This document shows, piece by piece, positions 11,163-20,164 of a DNA stretch of 64,000 nt. The first letter of the stretch is position 1; every line of letters begins with the position of its first letter. Position numbers and translations under genes: made by a program. The notes beneath the pieces were generated by a model. It was not told where the DNA came from. It was given only the letters and a program-made list of their open reading frames with translations, and ran no database searches. The stretch is from Corallium rubrum (taxonomy: Eukaryota > Cnidaria > Anthozoa > Scleralcyonacea > Coralliidae), in the NCBI GenBank assembly GCA_964035015.1, contig CAXIUP010000261.1, positions 715,741-779,740 on the forward strand. The letters run 5' to 3'.

Positions 11163-11649
11163 ACGGGTTAAGCAAGTGGAGTTGGAGAAGAAGTTGAATG
11201 AATTGTTGAGTAGTCTTTCTACACGAATTTGCATAACAGAAGATCGTATGGCAAAGTGTGATGTTAATTCTAACACCAATTTATATGCTAATTCTAACAC
11301 TCTAATGGAATATTTAATTAGTTTTCAATCTGACATAATCCGGATGTTGAGCATTCTTCCACAAATGTACACGTTTCTACCCACGAACGAAGAAAGAGAT
11401 CTTCGAGAAATAGCAACGGTAATGATGAAAGCGGCTCAGTGGATAGATGATCCACCACCAACACGTTGGAAACATCGCTATTCATTGATTCGGAAATGTT
11501 TATCGGTAGTGAAGACATGTAGTGTTAAATTTAGCCAACAACAATTATTCGATCGTTGCGATTATACTAGCTATGTGCATAACGTGATTTATATGTCGAA
11601 TTGGAACGATCTTAAGCTATTTAATTTCTATCCGTGTAATTATAATTGA
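11146..11649 (+). CDS. Hypothetical protein, 167 aa
   Basis: The ATG at 11146 follows an A run, the usual start context in this element. The protein is mostly helical with a leading amphipathic segment (VELEKKLNELLSSLSTRI) and ends in a Tyr/Phe/Asn-rich tail. No known domain, signal peptide or membrane helix is visible. It lies in the left accessory arm, with 280 bases of AT-rich DNA before the next gene. The length and clean frame support a real gene. Confidence 0.6.
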   Translation: MNFQPERVKQVELEKKLNELLSSLSTRICITEDRMAKCDVNSNTNLYANSNTLMEYLISFQSDIIRMLSILPQMYTFLPTNEERDLREIATVMMKAAQWIDDPPPTRWKHRYSLIRKCLSVVKTCSVKFSQQQLFDRCDYTSYVHNVIYMSNWNDLKLFNFYPCNYN

Positions 11650-11930
11650 TTGCATTAATTAAACAAAAAAATATTTTGAAATTTATAATGAAGCAATGTC
11701 GTGTGTGTGTTGTCTGTGTGTTCTTGAAACCGCTCGTGTATGAATAATTTGATTACTGACGGATTTTAAAATATTATTCAGAAAAATAAGGTTTTGGTTT
11801 TTTTTTCACCGGTGTATGTTGAGAATATATATAAAGAGGGTACACAATGCATATCCACCAACTAATCAAACACCAATTAACCAAACACCAACATTTATTA
11901 TATTTGTTTTTGTTTTTTTTGGGAGGTAAG

Positions 11931-12326
11931 ATGACAACAATATCACATCAGAGTGTACTTAAACACGTTATTGAGAAGATTGTGGGTGACGAAACGGCAA
12001 TTATTAACAATGAATTAACATTATCCGTTCATAAAAGGTTGTCAGAAATTGGAGAACCTCCCGAGAAGTGGCACTTCATTTCTCTGTATGAAAGAAAAGG
12101 AGAAGAATGACGCATTAACGAAATCCTAGAAAAATCAACAGAAGAAGACGTAAATCCAACACCAACACCTCCTGAAGTTTTAAACATTGTTAAAGAAGAG
12201 ACGGAATTAGCGAACGCTACCTTAAAAGCCCGTGTGGATAAAAGGTGCGAGGAAAACGGCTTCGATATCCAGAAGTTGAACTTTCAAGTCGAACACTTAG
12301 GGGTAACGAGTGTCGCTAAAGAATGA
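11931..12326 (+). pseudogene. Hypothetical protein with in-frame TGA
   Basis: From the ATG at 11931 the frame encodes MTTISHQSVLKHVIEKIVG and continues to a TGA at 12108-12110. The same frame stays open for a further 71 codons to TGA 12324-12326 with similar composition (PTPTPPEVLNIVKEE). The simplest reading is one protein of about 130 residues with a nonsense codon; UGA read-through is an alternative. A TATA-like TATATATAAAG lies near 11828. No family is recognised. The end overlaps the next ATG by ATGA. Confidence 0.55.
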
Positions 12327-12532
12327 ACAGGGTCGCGAGGGATTTTAATGAACTTGCTGTATATATGCTTATAAAAGAACGAATAACGAATATGTTTGTA
12401 TTCTTTGTTTGTGAGAAACTATTTTTTCTATGTTTTTATTATTTTTTTCTTTGCGATTATCCTGATAGAAATGTGTTATTAGTTGGTTTTGCGGAGATTT
12501 TTTATTTGTTAACGTTATTGGGATCACTGTAA
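12323..12532 (+). CDS. Possible small membrane protein, 69 aa
   Basis: The ATG at 12323 overlaps the preceding stop as ATGA, a spacing repeated at many junctions in this element. The protein has two hydrophobic stretches: FVFFVCEKLFFLCFYYFFLC at about residues 25-45, and one after DYPDRN at about 51-69. This could be a two-pass or tail-anchored membrane protein. Low-complexity T-rich DNA can mimic this, so confidence is limited. Confidence 0.35.
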   Translation: MNRVARDFNELAVYMLIKERITNMFVFFVCEKLFFLCFYYFFLCDYPDRNVLLVGFAEIFYLLTLLGSL

Positions 12533-12576
12533 TAAAAGAAAGAAAAATTCCATTTTTTGCTTTATTGCTTGGAGAG

Positions 12577-12825
12577 ATGTCAGAGGGTATGGAAGGCGCG
12601 AAGTTGCTTCTTGACAAACTGATTTGTGAAACGACGGAGTTTTTTATTCAGAAATTACGGGAGAATAATTTCGAACGTGACCCTTATTTACATACAAGCG
12701 TGTGGTTGCATATTGAATCTGTATTGCGAGAAAGAGAAAAAGCGCGTGAAAAAGTTGCTAAAGAATATTTGAGGGACTTACGAAGAAATATATTGCTAAA
12801 GCAAATTTGTGATGATAAAGAATGA
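12577..12825 (+). CDS. Hypothetical charged helical protein, 82 aa
   Basis: I chose the ATG at 12577; upstream in-frame TTG codons are not credible starts. The product is helical and charged, with a likely coiled coil over the last 40 residues (VLREREKAREKVAKEYLRDL). The stop overlaps the ATG of the next gene as ATGA (12822-12825), supporting co-expression. No family is recognised. Confidence 0.55.
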   Translation: MSEGMEGAKLLLDKLICETTEFFIQKLRENNFERDPYLHTSVWLHIESVLREREKAREKVAKEYLRDLRRNILLKQICDDKE

Positions 12826-13214
12826 CGACCTCAAGAGGACTTAGTAATTGAAAGTTTATTGAATTTGATGATATATACCCTATGTTAAAAGAATGTTGCG
12901 CGACTTATCTTAAAGTAGCTTATGTGGAAGAAGATTATTTTCACTATATGGAAGACGTTATTTTTTTTGACGCTGTTAATTTATCTTATAATTCAGAAAT
13001 ACCACGAATGGAATTTATATATTATTGGACACTTGTTGATAAAATGAGAAATACTTGTGATTATATGAAATATGTAAACACACAACACATGGCACCACGG
13101 AAGATATGGAAAAAAAAAAAAGGGTATATTACAAAAATGCGTTGTGCTGTGATCAAAGAATTAAATAAAAACGTTGTATTACAGAAAATGTTAATTGGTT
13201 CTGTGAAAAAGTAA
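12822..13214 (+). pseudogene. YATYLKV-family paralogue A, with in-frame TGA
   Basis: The ATG at 12822 overlaps the previous stop. Codon 10 is TGA (12849-12851). The frame then continues to 13214 with KFIEFDDIY, ATYLKVAYVEEDYFHYMED, FFDAVNLS and YYWTLVD. These blocks align with the intact paralogue at 14122 and more distantly with 16966. The TGA aligns with an Arg in the paralogue, so a nonsense mutation is likely. A shorter product from the Met at 12882 is possible. Function unknown. Confidence 0.7.
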
Positions 13215-13216
13215 TA

Positions 13217-13762
13217 TTTAATTGATTCTGGGAAAACGGTGAAATTTTGTATTCTTGTTGACATATTTGTAGTGATTATCGATTTCTGGGTAAAGGGCAA
13301 AATTTCGTATTCCTGTTTGAAATATGATGATAAATTTTCCAACCATTTTCCGGTTTCGATTGTCAATCATAAAAATTTTTTCCGCTCTCGTTTCGGATGT
13401 CAATTATATTTTTTATTCCGCTTTTGATTGTCACTCATATTTTTTTATGAATAAATTTTCCAACCATTATCCGGTTTCGGTTGTCAGGATTTAATTGATT
13501 CTGGGAAAACGGTGAAATTTTGTATTCTTGTTGACATATTTGTAGTGATTATCGATTTCTGGGTAAAGGGCAAAATTTCGTATTCCTGTTTGAAATATGA
13601 TGATAAATTTTCCAACCATTTTCCGGTTTCGATTGTCAATCATAAAAATTTTTTCCGCTTTCGTTCGGATGTCAATTATAATTTTTTATTCCGCTTTTGA
13701 TTGTCACTCATATTTTTTTATGAATAAATTTTCCAACCATTATCCGGTTTCGGTTGTCAATC
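13217..13762. repeat. Tandem duplication (2 x 273 bp), also present inverted at 38.8-39.2 kb
   Basis: AATTGATTCTGGGAAAACGG occurs at 13220 and again at 13493. The 273-base units are almost identical. Inside each unit the motif CCGGTTTCGATTGTCA and related forms recur several times. Reverse-complement copies of the same material lie near the right end (38820-39245). Open frames here in either direction are produced by the repeat. Confidence 0.92.
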
Positions 13763-13893
13763 ATTACCGACCATAATTTTTTCATTTATTTTTGTTTTTT
13801 TTGTTTTTTTTGACCAAAACCATAAATTATTCCGCTTTCGGTTGAGAATAACTTATATCGCCAGTACCCATTTTGGGTTATTGTCGTCAATAA

Positions 13894-14100
13894 ATGGGTG
13901 AGGAGCATACAGGTAATGAGAAATCTATTCTTAATAATTATTCAGATACAGACGACGATGAATTTATTCCCAATGATTATTCCCTTGAGCAGTTGTCTGC
14001 AGATATAACGCGTATGGAAGAGAGTGAGGAATTTAAAAGGAATTTTTCTTGGTTAGTGAAAAGACTAAATAAAAGAAAAGATAATATAAGAGCAGCTTGA
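13894..14100 (+). CDS. Hypothetical acidic protein, 68 aa
   Basis: The ATG at 13894 opens a clean short frame: an acidic first half (YSDTDDDEFIPNDYSLEQLS) and a basic C-terminus (WLVKRLNKRKDNIRAA). It sits just after the tandem repeat and 21 bases before the next gene. No family is recognised. Composition and position support a real small gene. Confidence 0.5.
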   Translation: MGEEHTGNEKSILNNYSDTDDDEFIPNDYSLEQLSADITRMEESEEFKRNFSWLVKRLNKRKDNIRAA

Positions 14101-14121
14101 AACAAAAAACAAAATAAAAAA

Positions 14122-14451
14122 ATGGGTAATGATGATGTCCCGCACATTATAAGAAGAAAATATATACCGTACGATCAAATATATTCAGAGTTGAAGCAGT
14201 GTTATGCTACATATCTGAAAGTTATCGCTGTAAAAGAAGATTTTTTTCACTTGGGTGAAGCTGTGGTTTATTTTAACATTGTTAATTTATCCCACTTGGT
14301 TGAGAAAAGAATGAAATATATTCATTATTGGACGACGTTGGATAATCCAGAATTGATTTCTAATTTTAAGCTACATATAAACATGTACACAGCGCAGGAA
14401 ATGTGGAAAAACCCAGAACAAAAACAAACATGCACTTGTATTCTATTGTAA
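14122..14451 (+). CDS. YATYLKV-family paralogue B, 109 aa
   Basis: The ATG at 14122 follows an A run. The core KYIPYDQIYSELKQCYATYL, then KEDFFHLGEAVVYFNIVNLS and YIHYWTTLDN, matches paralogue A block by block. Paralogue C shares the E-x-DYF and YYW positions. The last 8-9 codons fall inside a 65-base direct repeat and may not be original coding sequence. No known domain; this is a Polinton-specific family. Confidence 0.65.
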   Translation: MGNDDVPHIIRRKYIPYDQIYSELKQCYATYLKVIAVKEDFFHLGEAVVYFNIVNLSHLVEKRMKYIHYWTTLDNPELISNFKLHINMYTAQEMWKNPEQKQTCTCILL

Positions 14452-14604
14452 GATCAAACATTTGTTTGTTTTGTTGCGTAGTAACGATTAGTGTCGGGTT
14501 ATAATGGGGAAAAATCTAGCACCAGAAAAAACAAACATTGCACTTGTATTCTATTGTAAGATCAAACATTTGTTTGTTTTGTTGCGTAGTAACGTGGGGT
14601 AAAA
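14424..14604. repeat. 65-bp direct repeat, two copies
   Basis: The segment from AAACAAACAT(T)GCACTTGTAT to TTGTTGCGTAGTAACG occurs at about 14424-14490 and 14529-14594, each followed by a related GGGGTAAAAATCTAG/GGGGAAAAATCTAG. The first copy forms the 3' end of paralogue B. Repeat-mediated duplication of a gene end is the simplest explanation. Confidence 0.88.
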
Positions 14605-14652
14605 ATCTAGAACATAAACTTGTAAGACGACTTAACATCGTTAGTTAATGCT

Positions 14653-14904
14653 ATGATTCGAACGAAGATGGAGGAGGAAGATTATTATTATAACGCACTG
14701 CAACTAAAAAATGATGTGGTCTGTGAAGACTGGGTTGTAAATCGCAATTGGTGGATACGTAAGACGACGTGGACAAGAAAAGACGGCAGCAAAAGATATC
14801 TCGTAAAGCAAAGTCGGGAGGCGAAAAATTTCAAAGAAATTTACTTTATACGGTCTGAAGTATACGAGGAGGAAAAGCCAACGACGAAAAGCCAACGACA
14901 ATGA
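14653..14904 (+). CDS. Hypothetical protein, 83 aa
   Basis: The ATG at 14653 opens an aromatic and charged product: MIRTKMEEEDYYYNALQLK, then a Trp-rich centre (EDWVVNRNWWIRKTTWTRKD), then a basic tail. It could be a small single-domain protein. No family is recognised. It lies between the 65-bp repeat and the convergent gene at 15046. Confidence 0.5.
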   Translation: MIRTKMEEEDYYYNALQLKNDVVCEDWVVNRNWWIRKTTWTRKDGSKRYLVKQSREAKNFKEIYFIRSEVYEEEKPTTKSQRQ

Positions 14905-15045
14905 TATTAAAGAGAGACGGTAGAAGAAAGAAAGAAACATTTCAACAAAACTTTTTATAAACTATAAACATTAGAAAGAAAACTCTCGTGAAACATTTTT
15001 ATAGCTGGTGGTTACATGTATCAATAAAATATTTCGTTCGTTCTT

Positions 15046-15546
15046 TTAAATGTTAGTTGTTACTTCACTTAGATCTTGAATATTACAATAAACTTTTTCA
15101 CTACTATGCTCTATTGTTTCTAGTTTAAAGTACTGTTGAGTTTCGGGATGTACATGGTACACGGTGTTTCCAAATTCGATTTCACTGACTGCGTCGTCCC
15201 ACACATCACACCATAGTAACGTTGCCTGGAAAGCAGTGATATATTTGTCAACCAGATGCGCTAAACTAAACTTGTTTTGACGTTGTTTTCTACTATCCTG
15301 TGTTTCCCCCACCATACCAATACCGTAAGAATCGATATAAAAATCCACAGCAGGCTGATATCGCAATTTGTCTAACAGCATTCTATAGAACCCCAGTTGA
15401 GCATTTTTGAACACACTCAACGTTGCATTTTGCTTGTTTAAAAAAGACCACCACGCGTTACCTACTATTTTACGATACGCAACAGACACATGTTTGTCAT
15501 CCTCATCAATAGTAGTAGTAGTAGTAGTAGTAGTAGCGCACGCCAT
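15046..15546 (-). CDS. Hypothetical protein, 166 aa
   Basis: The frame extends upstream to a Met at 15618, but I prefer the ATG at 15546, which follows the A-run context of other genes here; the extra 24 codons look like 5' leader. After MACA comes a run of eight Thr from an ACT microsatellite, then a well-mixed globular sequence with WWSFLNKQNATLSVFKNAQL and LLWCDVWDDAVSEIEFG. No known domain is recognised. It is the only minus-strand gene in the left arm. Confidence 0.55.
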   Translation of the reverse strand: MACATTTTTTTTIDEDDKHVSVAYRKIVGNAWWSFLNKQNATLSVFKNAQLGFYRMLLDKLRYQPAVDFYIDSYGIGMVGETQDSRKQRQNKFSLAHLVDKYITAFQATLLWCDVWDDAVSEIEFGNTVYHVHPETQQYFKLETIEHSSEKVYCNIQDLSEVTTNI

Positions 15547-15701
15547 TTTTTTGTTTTGGGCTTTTGTTTGTGAAAAATCCGATTGTTTTAAAAACAACCA
15601 TAATAAAAAAATTTGCATTATTATGATGAGGTTTGTTTTTTTGTTTTCGAATAGGATATATGTAAGAAAGAAAGAAAAATTCTATTTTTTTATTCAAAAC
15701 A

Positions 15702-16688
15702 ATGTCGAAACGTGATCATACAGGTCGTGTGATAACGAAGAGCGTTGAAGCTGATGCAACCTTATCTTTAAAAATGCTGCTTTGCATAATACCTGAAATG
15801 AGACGTTTTTCGTCACGTTATATGGGGATGTTGTATTGGATAGCCGGTGTGTTAGATTATTACGAGGGGAGTTATATATTGGGTATTAAGAGAAGACCAT
15901 TGTGTGAAAAAGAAGAAGAAACGGTCAGCATAGATTATTCATTCCGCAGTACAACATTCCTGTACAAGACCATAGCAACGGAGGGCAACCGTGATATGAA
16001 TTATGTTATTTTAGAGAACGGATGGGAATATTTACTTCCGTATGTGAAAAAGAAGAAGAATACCGGCTGGTGTGTGTATCGAACATTGAGAGGCAGTGTG
16101 ATGTTGAAGCGAACACGTAATTGCAACGTTGATTTTTATTCTAAATATTCTTATTTTATGCAAATTTCCTACGATGATGAAAAAGAACACGCGTGTGCGT
16201 ATCAGCATAAATTATACTGTGTAAATAGTGTGACGGGTGAAGTACTCTACCCGTTAAATAACTCACTACGACAATTATTAATCGCTATTAATTTAAAACA
16301 TGGTGAAAGAGTTTTCATGACAGCGTATTACTTGTTTACTATCGCACCCGAGATTTTTGTGAGTGTGTTTTCATACATTGCTTGTTTTGATGTCGATTTG
16401 TTATATTCGCTTGTGTTAATTTTTCTATTTTATTGCGAAAACCATAATCCTTTGGGCGTGTTATTGGCTAAAAAAAACCCAGAGTATTCAATTGAGGCAA
16501 TAGCAACGTTTATTGAGAAAGAATTAGAATGGGAACTGGATAGAATTGAAGGTGATGCGGATAATTATTTTTATTGTAATTATATGTATAGAACACGTGT
16601 AATTTGCATGTATAAAAATTGTAAGAAAATGTGTGCGAATCATTTAGATAAATTAAAAGATTCTAAATACGTTTTTAAAAAAAAATGA
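15702..16688 (+). CDS. LLYW-family protein 1, 328 aa
   Basis: This large intact gene is a paralogue of the one at 34132-35355. Shared blocks are FSSRYMGMLYWIAGVLDYYE against FPNREIGLLYWLMGLADIYE near the N-terminus, CENHNPLG against CEKHNPRG, and MYKNCKKMCANHLD against CFKNCEEKNSAHVD near the C-terminus. The last block (C-x3-N-C...H) may bind zinc. A hydrophobic stretch before the CENHNP block (FDVDLLYSLVLIFLFY) could be buried or membrane-associated. It overlaps the next gene by ATGA. No outside family is recognised. Confidence 0.75.
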   Translation: MSKRDHTGRVITKSVEADATLSLKMLLCIIPEMRRFSSRYMGMLYWIAGVLDYYEGSYILGIKRRPLCEKEEETVSIDYSFRSTTFLYKTIATEGNRDMNYVILENGWEYLLPYVKKKKNTGWCVYRTLRGSVMLKRTRNCNVDFYSKYSYFMQISYDDEKEHACAYQHKLYCVNSVTGEVLYPLNNSLRQLLIAINLKHGERVFMTAYYLFTIAPEIFVSVFSYIACFDVDLLYSLVLIFLFYCENHNPLGVLLAKKNPEYSIEAIATFIEKELEWELDRIEGDADNYFYCNYMYRTRVICMYKNCKKMCANHLDKLKDSKYVFKKK

Positions 16689-16888
16689 GAAATTATAGAA
16701 AATATTCTCGCGACTATGTACACTCAGTATTCACCGATTGGCGTGGTTATGGATATTTTGAATTAAGAACAAAAAATTTACACTCTTTTATTCATGTACG
16801 CTCTCGGGATCTAAGTATGTGTAAACAACGGTATATAAACTTTATTTTACCTAATGATCAAAACATTATCGCTCAGCTTAGTAAATGA
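16685..16888 (+). CDS. Hypothetical protein, 67 aa
   Basis: The ATG at 16685 overlaps the stop of the preceding gene as ATGA. The basic, aromatic product begins MRNYRKYSRDYVHSVFTDWR and ends FILPNDQNIIAQLSK. The overlap supports translation coupled with its neighbour. No family is recognised. Confidence 0.55.
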   Translation: MRNYRKYSRDYVHSVFTDWRGYGYFELRTKNLHSFIHVRSRDLSMCKQRYINFILPNDQNIIAQLSK

Positions 16889-16965
16889 ACACTAGTTTTT
16901 TTTTTGTTCAATAGAATAATTAAATTATCTGTAAAAAAAAAATAATAAAGAATTCTATTAAAAAA

Positions 16966-17244
16966 ATGCATATTAACACCGATATTCTTCGTAGAATTAA
17001 CACAGGTGAAATTTATGCAAAACCAATTCAGTCTGATCAATTATACTTGTTAATTAATTCGTTATATGAATTTAAAATAATTGGTTTGGAAAAAGATTAT
17101 TTTAGAAAAGGCTGTGATAAAGTTATTTTTGAAGCCGTGGGTGTGCCAACTCTTCCGCATAAGTATTATTGGGGTTTGAGTAGAATGCATGATTTTACAA
17201 ATGAAGTAGATGAATGTATAAAAAATCATTATTTTATACGCTAA
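16966..17244 (+). CDS. YATYLKV-family paralogue C, 92 aa
   Basis: The ATG at 16966 follows an A run. The centre, LYEFKIIGLEKDYFRKGCDK, then VIFEAVGVP and KYYWGLSRM, keeps the same order as paralogues A and B: a K-x-I/V start, E-x-DYF, V-x-F-x-A-V and YYW. The N-terminus (MHINTDILRRINTGEIYAKP) differs. This is the third and most diverged member. Function unknown. Confidence 0.6.
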   Translation: MHINTDILRRINTGEIYAKPIQSDQLYLLINSLYEFKIIGLEKDYFRKGCDKVIFEAVGVPTLPHKYYWGLSRMHDFTNEVDECIKNHYFIR

Positions 17245-17398
17245 TTAAAATATCGTTATAAAAACAGCTCACGATTAAGATTTTTTTGTCATTACCGATT
17301 CAACTATCAGACGGTCGTGAACCAAAGCAACAGTTGGAAAGTGTTTTTTCAAACACTTTTTTTCAGTCGCCAGAATTTTTTTTGTTATCACGAACGGT

Positions 17399-18271
17399 AT
17401 GGAATTATATTTAAAACAATATTTGACGAACGAACGCGTGCTTCAAAAGTACGCGGATCTATCGCAAAAAGTGGTTGCTCTTCAAAAGAAGAATAGCAAG
17501 CCGATTTTGGCGAAAGTATATCCGACGAGTAAAGCATGCGTAAAGTTTACCATGCAATCGATGATGGAACTGGAGATGGATTCGATTCCCGAGTTGGTTA
17601 ATGTTATTCAACAAGCTAATGGTCACTTTAACTGGAGTGAACATGTCCATATTGTGGTTTCGAGTTACCGAAATTACAAAAACGAAGAGGTTCGTTTGGT
17701 GCTACGTGGCAGCGGGTTTGGAACCGGCGAATTAGTCACGCAGAAAAAAGTTCTGGTCATACCCGAGGAGGATTTATCATTTGATGATGAACCGGGAGCG
17801 GCTACTGAGGAAACTGTCGAAGAGGAAGACGCGACGTGGAATGATGAGTGGGGCAGTTTCTCTTTTAAGAAAACCGACGTGCTACAAGACATCGCTACGC
17901 AGTTGAGTCGTTTTTATCACGACGTGTGTGGGAGTGCTGTTGGGAAAAAAAGAAAGGTTGCTAAATCAACAAGCACAACGACAACGACACCATCGTCGTC
18001 GAAGAAAAATAAAAATATCGTCATCGAGGAGCAAATAGTAGCGTGTGAGTTGAATGAAGAGTGTACTGTGAACAAATTAAACCCGTTTGCTTTAGCTGAA
18101 TTAATTTATTTTTATTCGCTGTCGGAAAAACTAAGCTTAGAAGATTGTATTTGTAGGTATAATGATGAGATGAACGAGGGGTTAAAAGCATCTGATAAAG
18201 TAGATTTTGTCAGTCTTATAAACGCAGATGGTTTTGAACAGATCAAACAACTTGTTAAAGAAATATTGTAA
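17399..18271 (+). CDS. Hypothetical protein, 290 aa, upstream of integrase
   Basis: A clean frame starts at the ATG at 17399. The order is an N-terminal helical part, a globular domain (NWSEHVHIVVSSYRNYKNEE...VRLVLRGSGFGTGEL), an acidic linker at about residues 120-150, a Lys/Ser/Thr-rich segment with KKRKVAK resembling a nuclear localisation signal at about 183-190, and a helical C-terminus. It precedes integrase by 31 bases, so the two are probably expressed together. It could be a DNA-binding or core protein, but that is inference. Confidence 0.65.
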   Translation: MELYLKQYLTNERVLQKYADLSQKVVALQKKNSKPILAKVYPTSKACVKFTMQSMMELEMDSIPELVNVIQQANGHFNWSEHVHIVVSSYRNYKNEEVRLVLRGSGFGTGELVTQKKVLVIPEEDLSFDDEPGAATEETVEEEDATWNDEWGSFSFKKTDVLQDIATQLSRFYHDVCGSAVGKKRKVAKSTSTTTTTPSSSKKNKNIVIEEQIVACELNEECTVNKLNPFALAELIYFYSLSEKLSLEDCICRYNDEMNEGLKASDKVDFVSLINADGFEQIKQLVKEIL

Positions 18272-18302
18272 TTTTCTTTTCTTATAGAAAGAAGAGAAAA
18301 GA

Positions 18303-19208
18303 ATGGTGAAAAAAAAGAAGACTGGTGGAACTGTATTTAGCGAGGATTTTATTAAAAAAGCATCGCGACTTCTAAAAGGAGAAACGTTAGAATCGGGACA
18401 ATTAGAAAAATATAAACAACATAAACTGGCTAGAAAAAAATATAGACGATTAAATATACATGTGGGTGAAAAGAATGATCAGTGGGAAATTGATTTAGCA
18501 GAAAATAAAGATTTGGCGAGATTTAATCGTCAATTTCGTTATTGGCTTGTGTGTATTGATGTATATTCGCGTTACGTGTGGGTGGAATTTTTAAAGAAAA
18601 AAACGGCGAAAAATACAGCGGTAAAAATGGAAAAAATTTTAAAAAAAGATGGTGTTCCTAAAAAAATTCAGTGCGACGAAGGATCAGAATTTCAAATAAT
18701 TCGTAAAACTTTGAATAAAAAATACAATTTTGAAGTTTTTCATACGTTCAATCGAGAAATTAAAGCCTCTCACGTCGAAAGAGTAATTCAAACTTTAAAA
18801 ACAATGGTTCGTCGTGTTTTAACGTTGACGGGCGGTTTTGATTATTACTCTTATTTTCGCATAATTCTCGAAAGATACAATAATTCACCGCATAAAAGTT
18901 TGGGTGGTGCCACGCCCCACGAGCTTTATCGTGAGGATAAAAAACAAAAAAAATTTTTAAATATATTATTACGTAAGATGATATCACCCGTCACTTTTAC
19001 TAAAAACGTGTTGAAAGAAGGAACGCTTGTGCGAATAGCGCGTGGAAAAACGAATATTTTTGAGAAAAGCAGTCTACGGCGTTGGACGAACGAGAAATTT
19101 AAAATCAGAAAAGTATTTGTAACGGACCCCGTGACGTATGAATTGGTGGATTTAAACGACGAAAAAATTACGGGGATATTTTATCGCGAAGAATTACAAC
19201 AATTATGA
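18303..19208 (+). CDS. int: Polinton integrase (retroviral DDE type)
   Basis: The enzyme inserts element DNA into the host genome and makes the short target duplication. The 301-residue frame is intact. The RNase H fold carries WEIDLAE (Asp64), IQCDEGSEF (Asp125) and ASHVERVIQTLK (Glu159), giving D-D-33-E spacing. A lysine-rich N-terminus precedes it. The C-terminal VTYELVDLNDEKITGIFYRE segment is the SH3/chromo-like tail typical of Polinton integrases. The stop overlaps the penton ATG by ATGA (19205-19208). Its integrity fits the well-preserved insertion footprint. Confidence 0.95.
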   Translation: MVKKKKTGGTVFSEDFIKKASRLLKGETLESGQLEKYKQHKLARKKYRRLNIHVGEKNDQWEIDLAENKDLARFNRQFRYWLVCIDVYSRYVWVEFLKKKTAKNTAVKMEKILKKDGVPKKIQCDEGSEFQIIRKTLNKKYNFEVFHTFNREIKASHVERVIQTLKTMVRRVLTLTGGFDYYSYFRIILERYNNSPHKSLGGATPHELYREDKKQKKFLNILLRKMISPVTFTKNVLKEGTLVRIARGKTNIFEKSSLRRWTNEKFKIRKVFVTDPVTYELVDLNDEKITGIFYREELQQL

Positions 19209-20164
19209 ATTTGCAAATTTTAAGCAATACTGTTCTAGATGATGGAGGGGTAAATTACACGAATGAATTTGAAATGAAATTAGCCGAACCGATTGACACA
19301 ATAAATCATGATGCGTTTTTTGAATTAACAGAAATTTCTTACCCGGGAACGACGAAAAATATCAGCGATGACTCTTGCTGGTTTTCTTTTAAATTATATG
19401 TTAGTAATTTTAGGCAGCGCCCGAGTGGTACGTTTACAGCCTCCGACCTATCCGTGACTAGTGATAAATTCATTATTCCAGAGGGCTGCTATACTTTAGA
19501 AAATTTATTGCGGTATTTAAATAACGCTTTAAACGAATATGATATAGCATTTCTATTAACAGCGGGGGGAAAAGTAAAAATAACGGAGAAGGTATACATC
19601 GAATATTGGGCGAATCAAGGAGTTCCGACAAGAACCGTCAATGGGGTGAGAGTAGGAGATGACGCAAAAGATACCGATTTTTATCATAGGGTAGCACCAT
19701 CAATGGTTGGAATCGACGCAAAATTTTGTGTTGCGAATATGTTGACATTTTCTAAAAAATTAGCTTTTATGTTAGGGCTTGTGAATGAGGTTGTATGGTT
19801 TAAACAATGGAACATCCCTTGCGATGGTATAAAAGTTTATGATACAACACAAGCGATTGTAGCACACCATTTACCCGACATATCTGACGGGTTAGATAAA
19901 ATATTTATTTATTGTAGTGAACTTGAAAGAAGTTCTATTGGCGACACATCTAGCGAACTTATTAGTACAATTCCAATTCGTTGGAGTGAGCAAGGAAAAG
20001 GTAACGGTGAATTAATTATTTATACCCCATCTGTACCGGTTAAAAGAAAATTTAAAAAAGCGTGTATTTCTTCGTTACATATTGCATTAAAAGACGCTGT
20101 AGGTGTTAAAGTACCCTTTGATTCGGGAACTGTTAGCATCGAAGGTGTAGTTCATTATGCTTAA
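19205..20164 (+). CDS. Minor capsid protein (penton-like, single jelly roll)
   Basis: This 319-residue protein lies between integrase and the capsid block, where Polintons encode the penton. Beta-rich segments fit a jelly roll: EMKLAEPIDTINHDAFFELT, then ISYPGTTKNIS, TFSKKLAFMLGL near residue 180, and LIIYTPSVPVKRKFKKAC. The FSKKLAFMLG block is characteristic of this family as I remember it. It starts inside the integrase stop and overlaps the next gene by 8 bases. It is intact. A structure prediction should decide between penton and another jelly-roll protein. Confidence 0.8.
   Translation: MNLQILSNTVLDDGGVNYTNEFEMKLAEPIDTINHDAFFELTEISYPGTTKNISDDSCWFSFKLYVSNFRQRPSGTFTASDLSVTSDKFIIPEGCYTLENLLRYLNNALNEYDIAFLLTAGGKVKITEKVYIEYWANQGVPTRTVNGVRVGDDAKDTDFYHRVAPSMVGIDAKFCVANMLTFSKKLAFMLGLVNEVVWFKQWNIPCDGIKVYDTTQAIVAHHLPDISDGLDKIFIYCSELERSSIGDTSSELISTIPIRWSEQGKGNGELIIYTPSVPVKRKFKKACISSLHIALKDAVGVKVPFDSGTVSIEGVVHYA

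Noticed and set aside
13061-13700. ORFs of 62-101 codons in the 273-bp repeats
   Set aside because: They occur on both strands of a tandem repeat and have no independent support.
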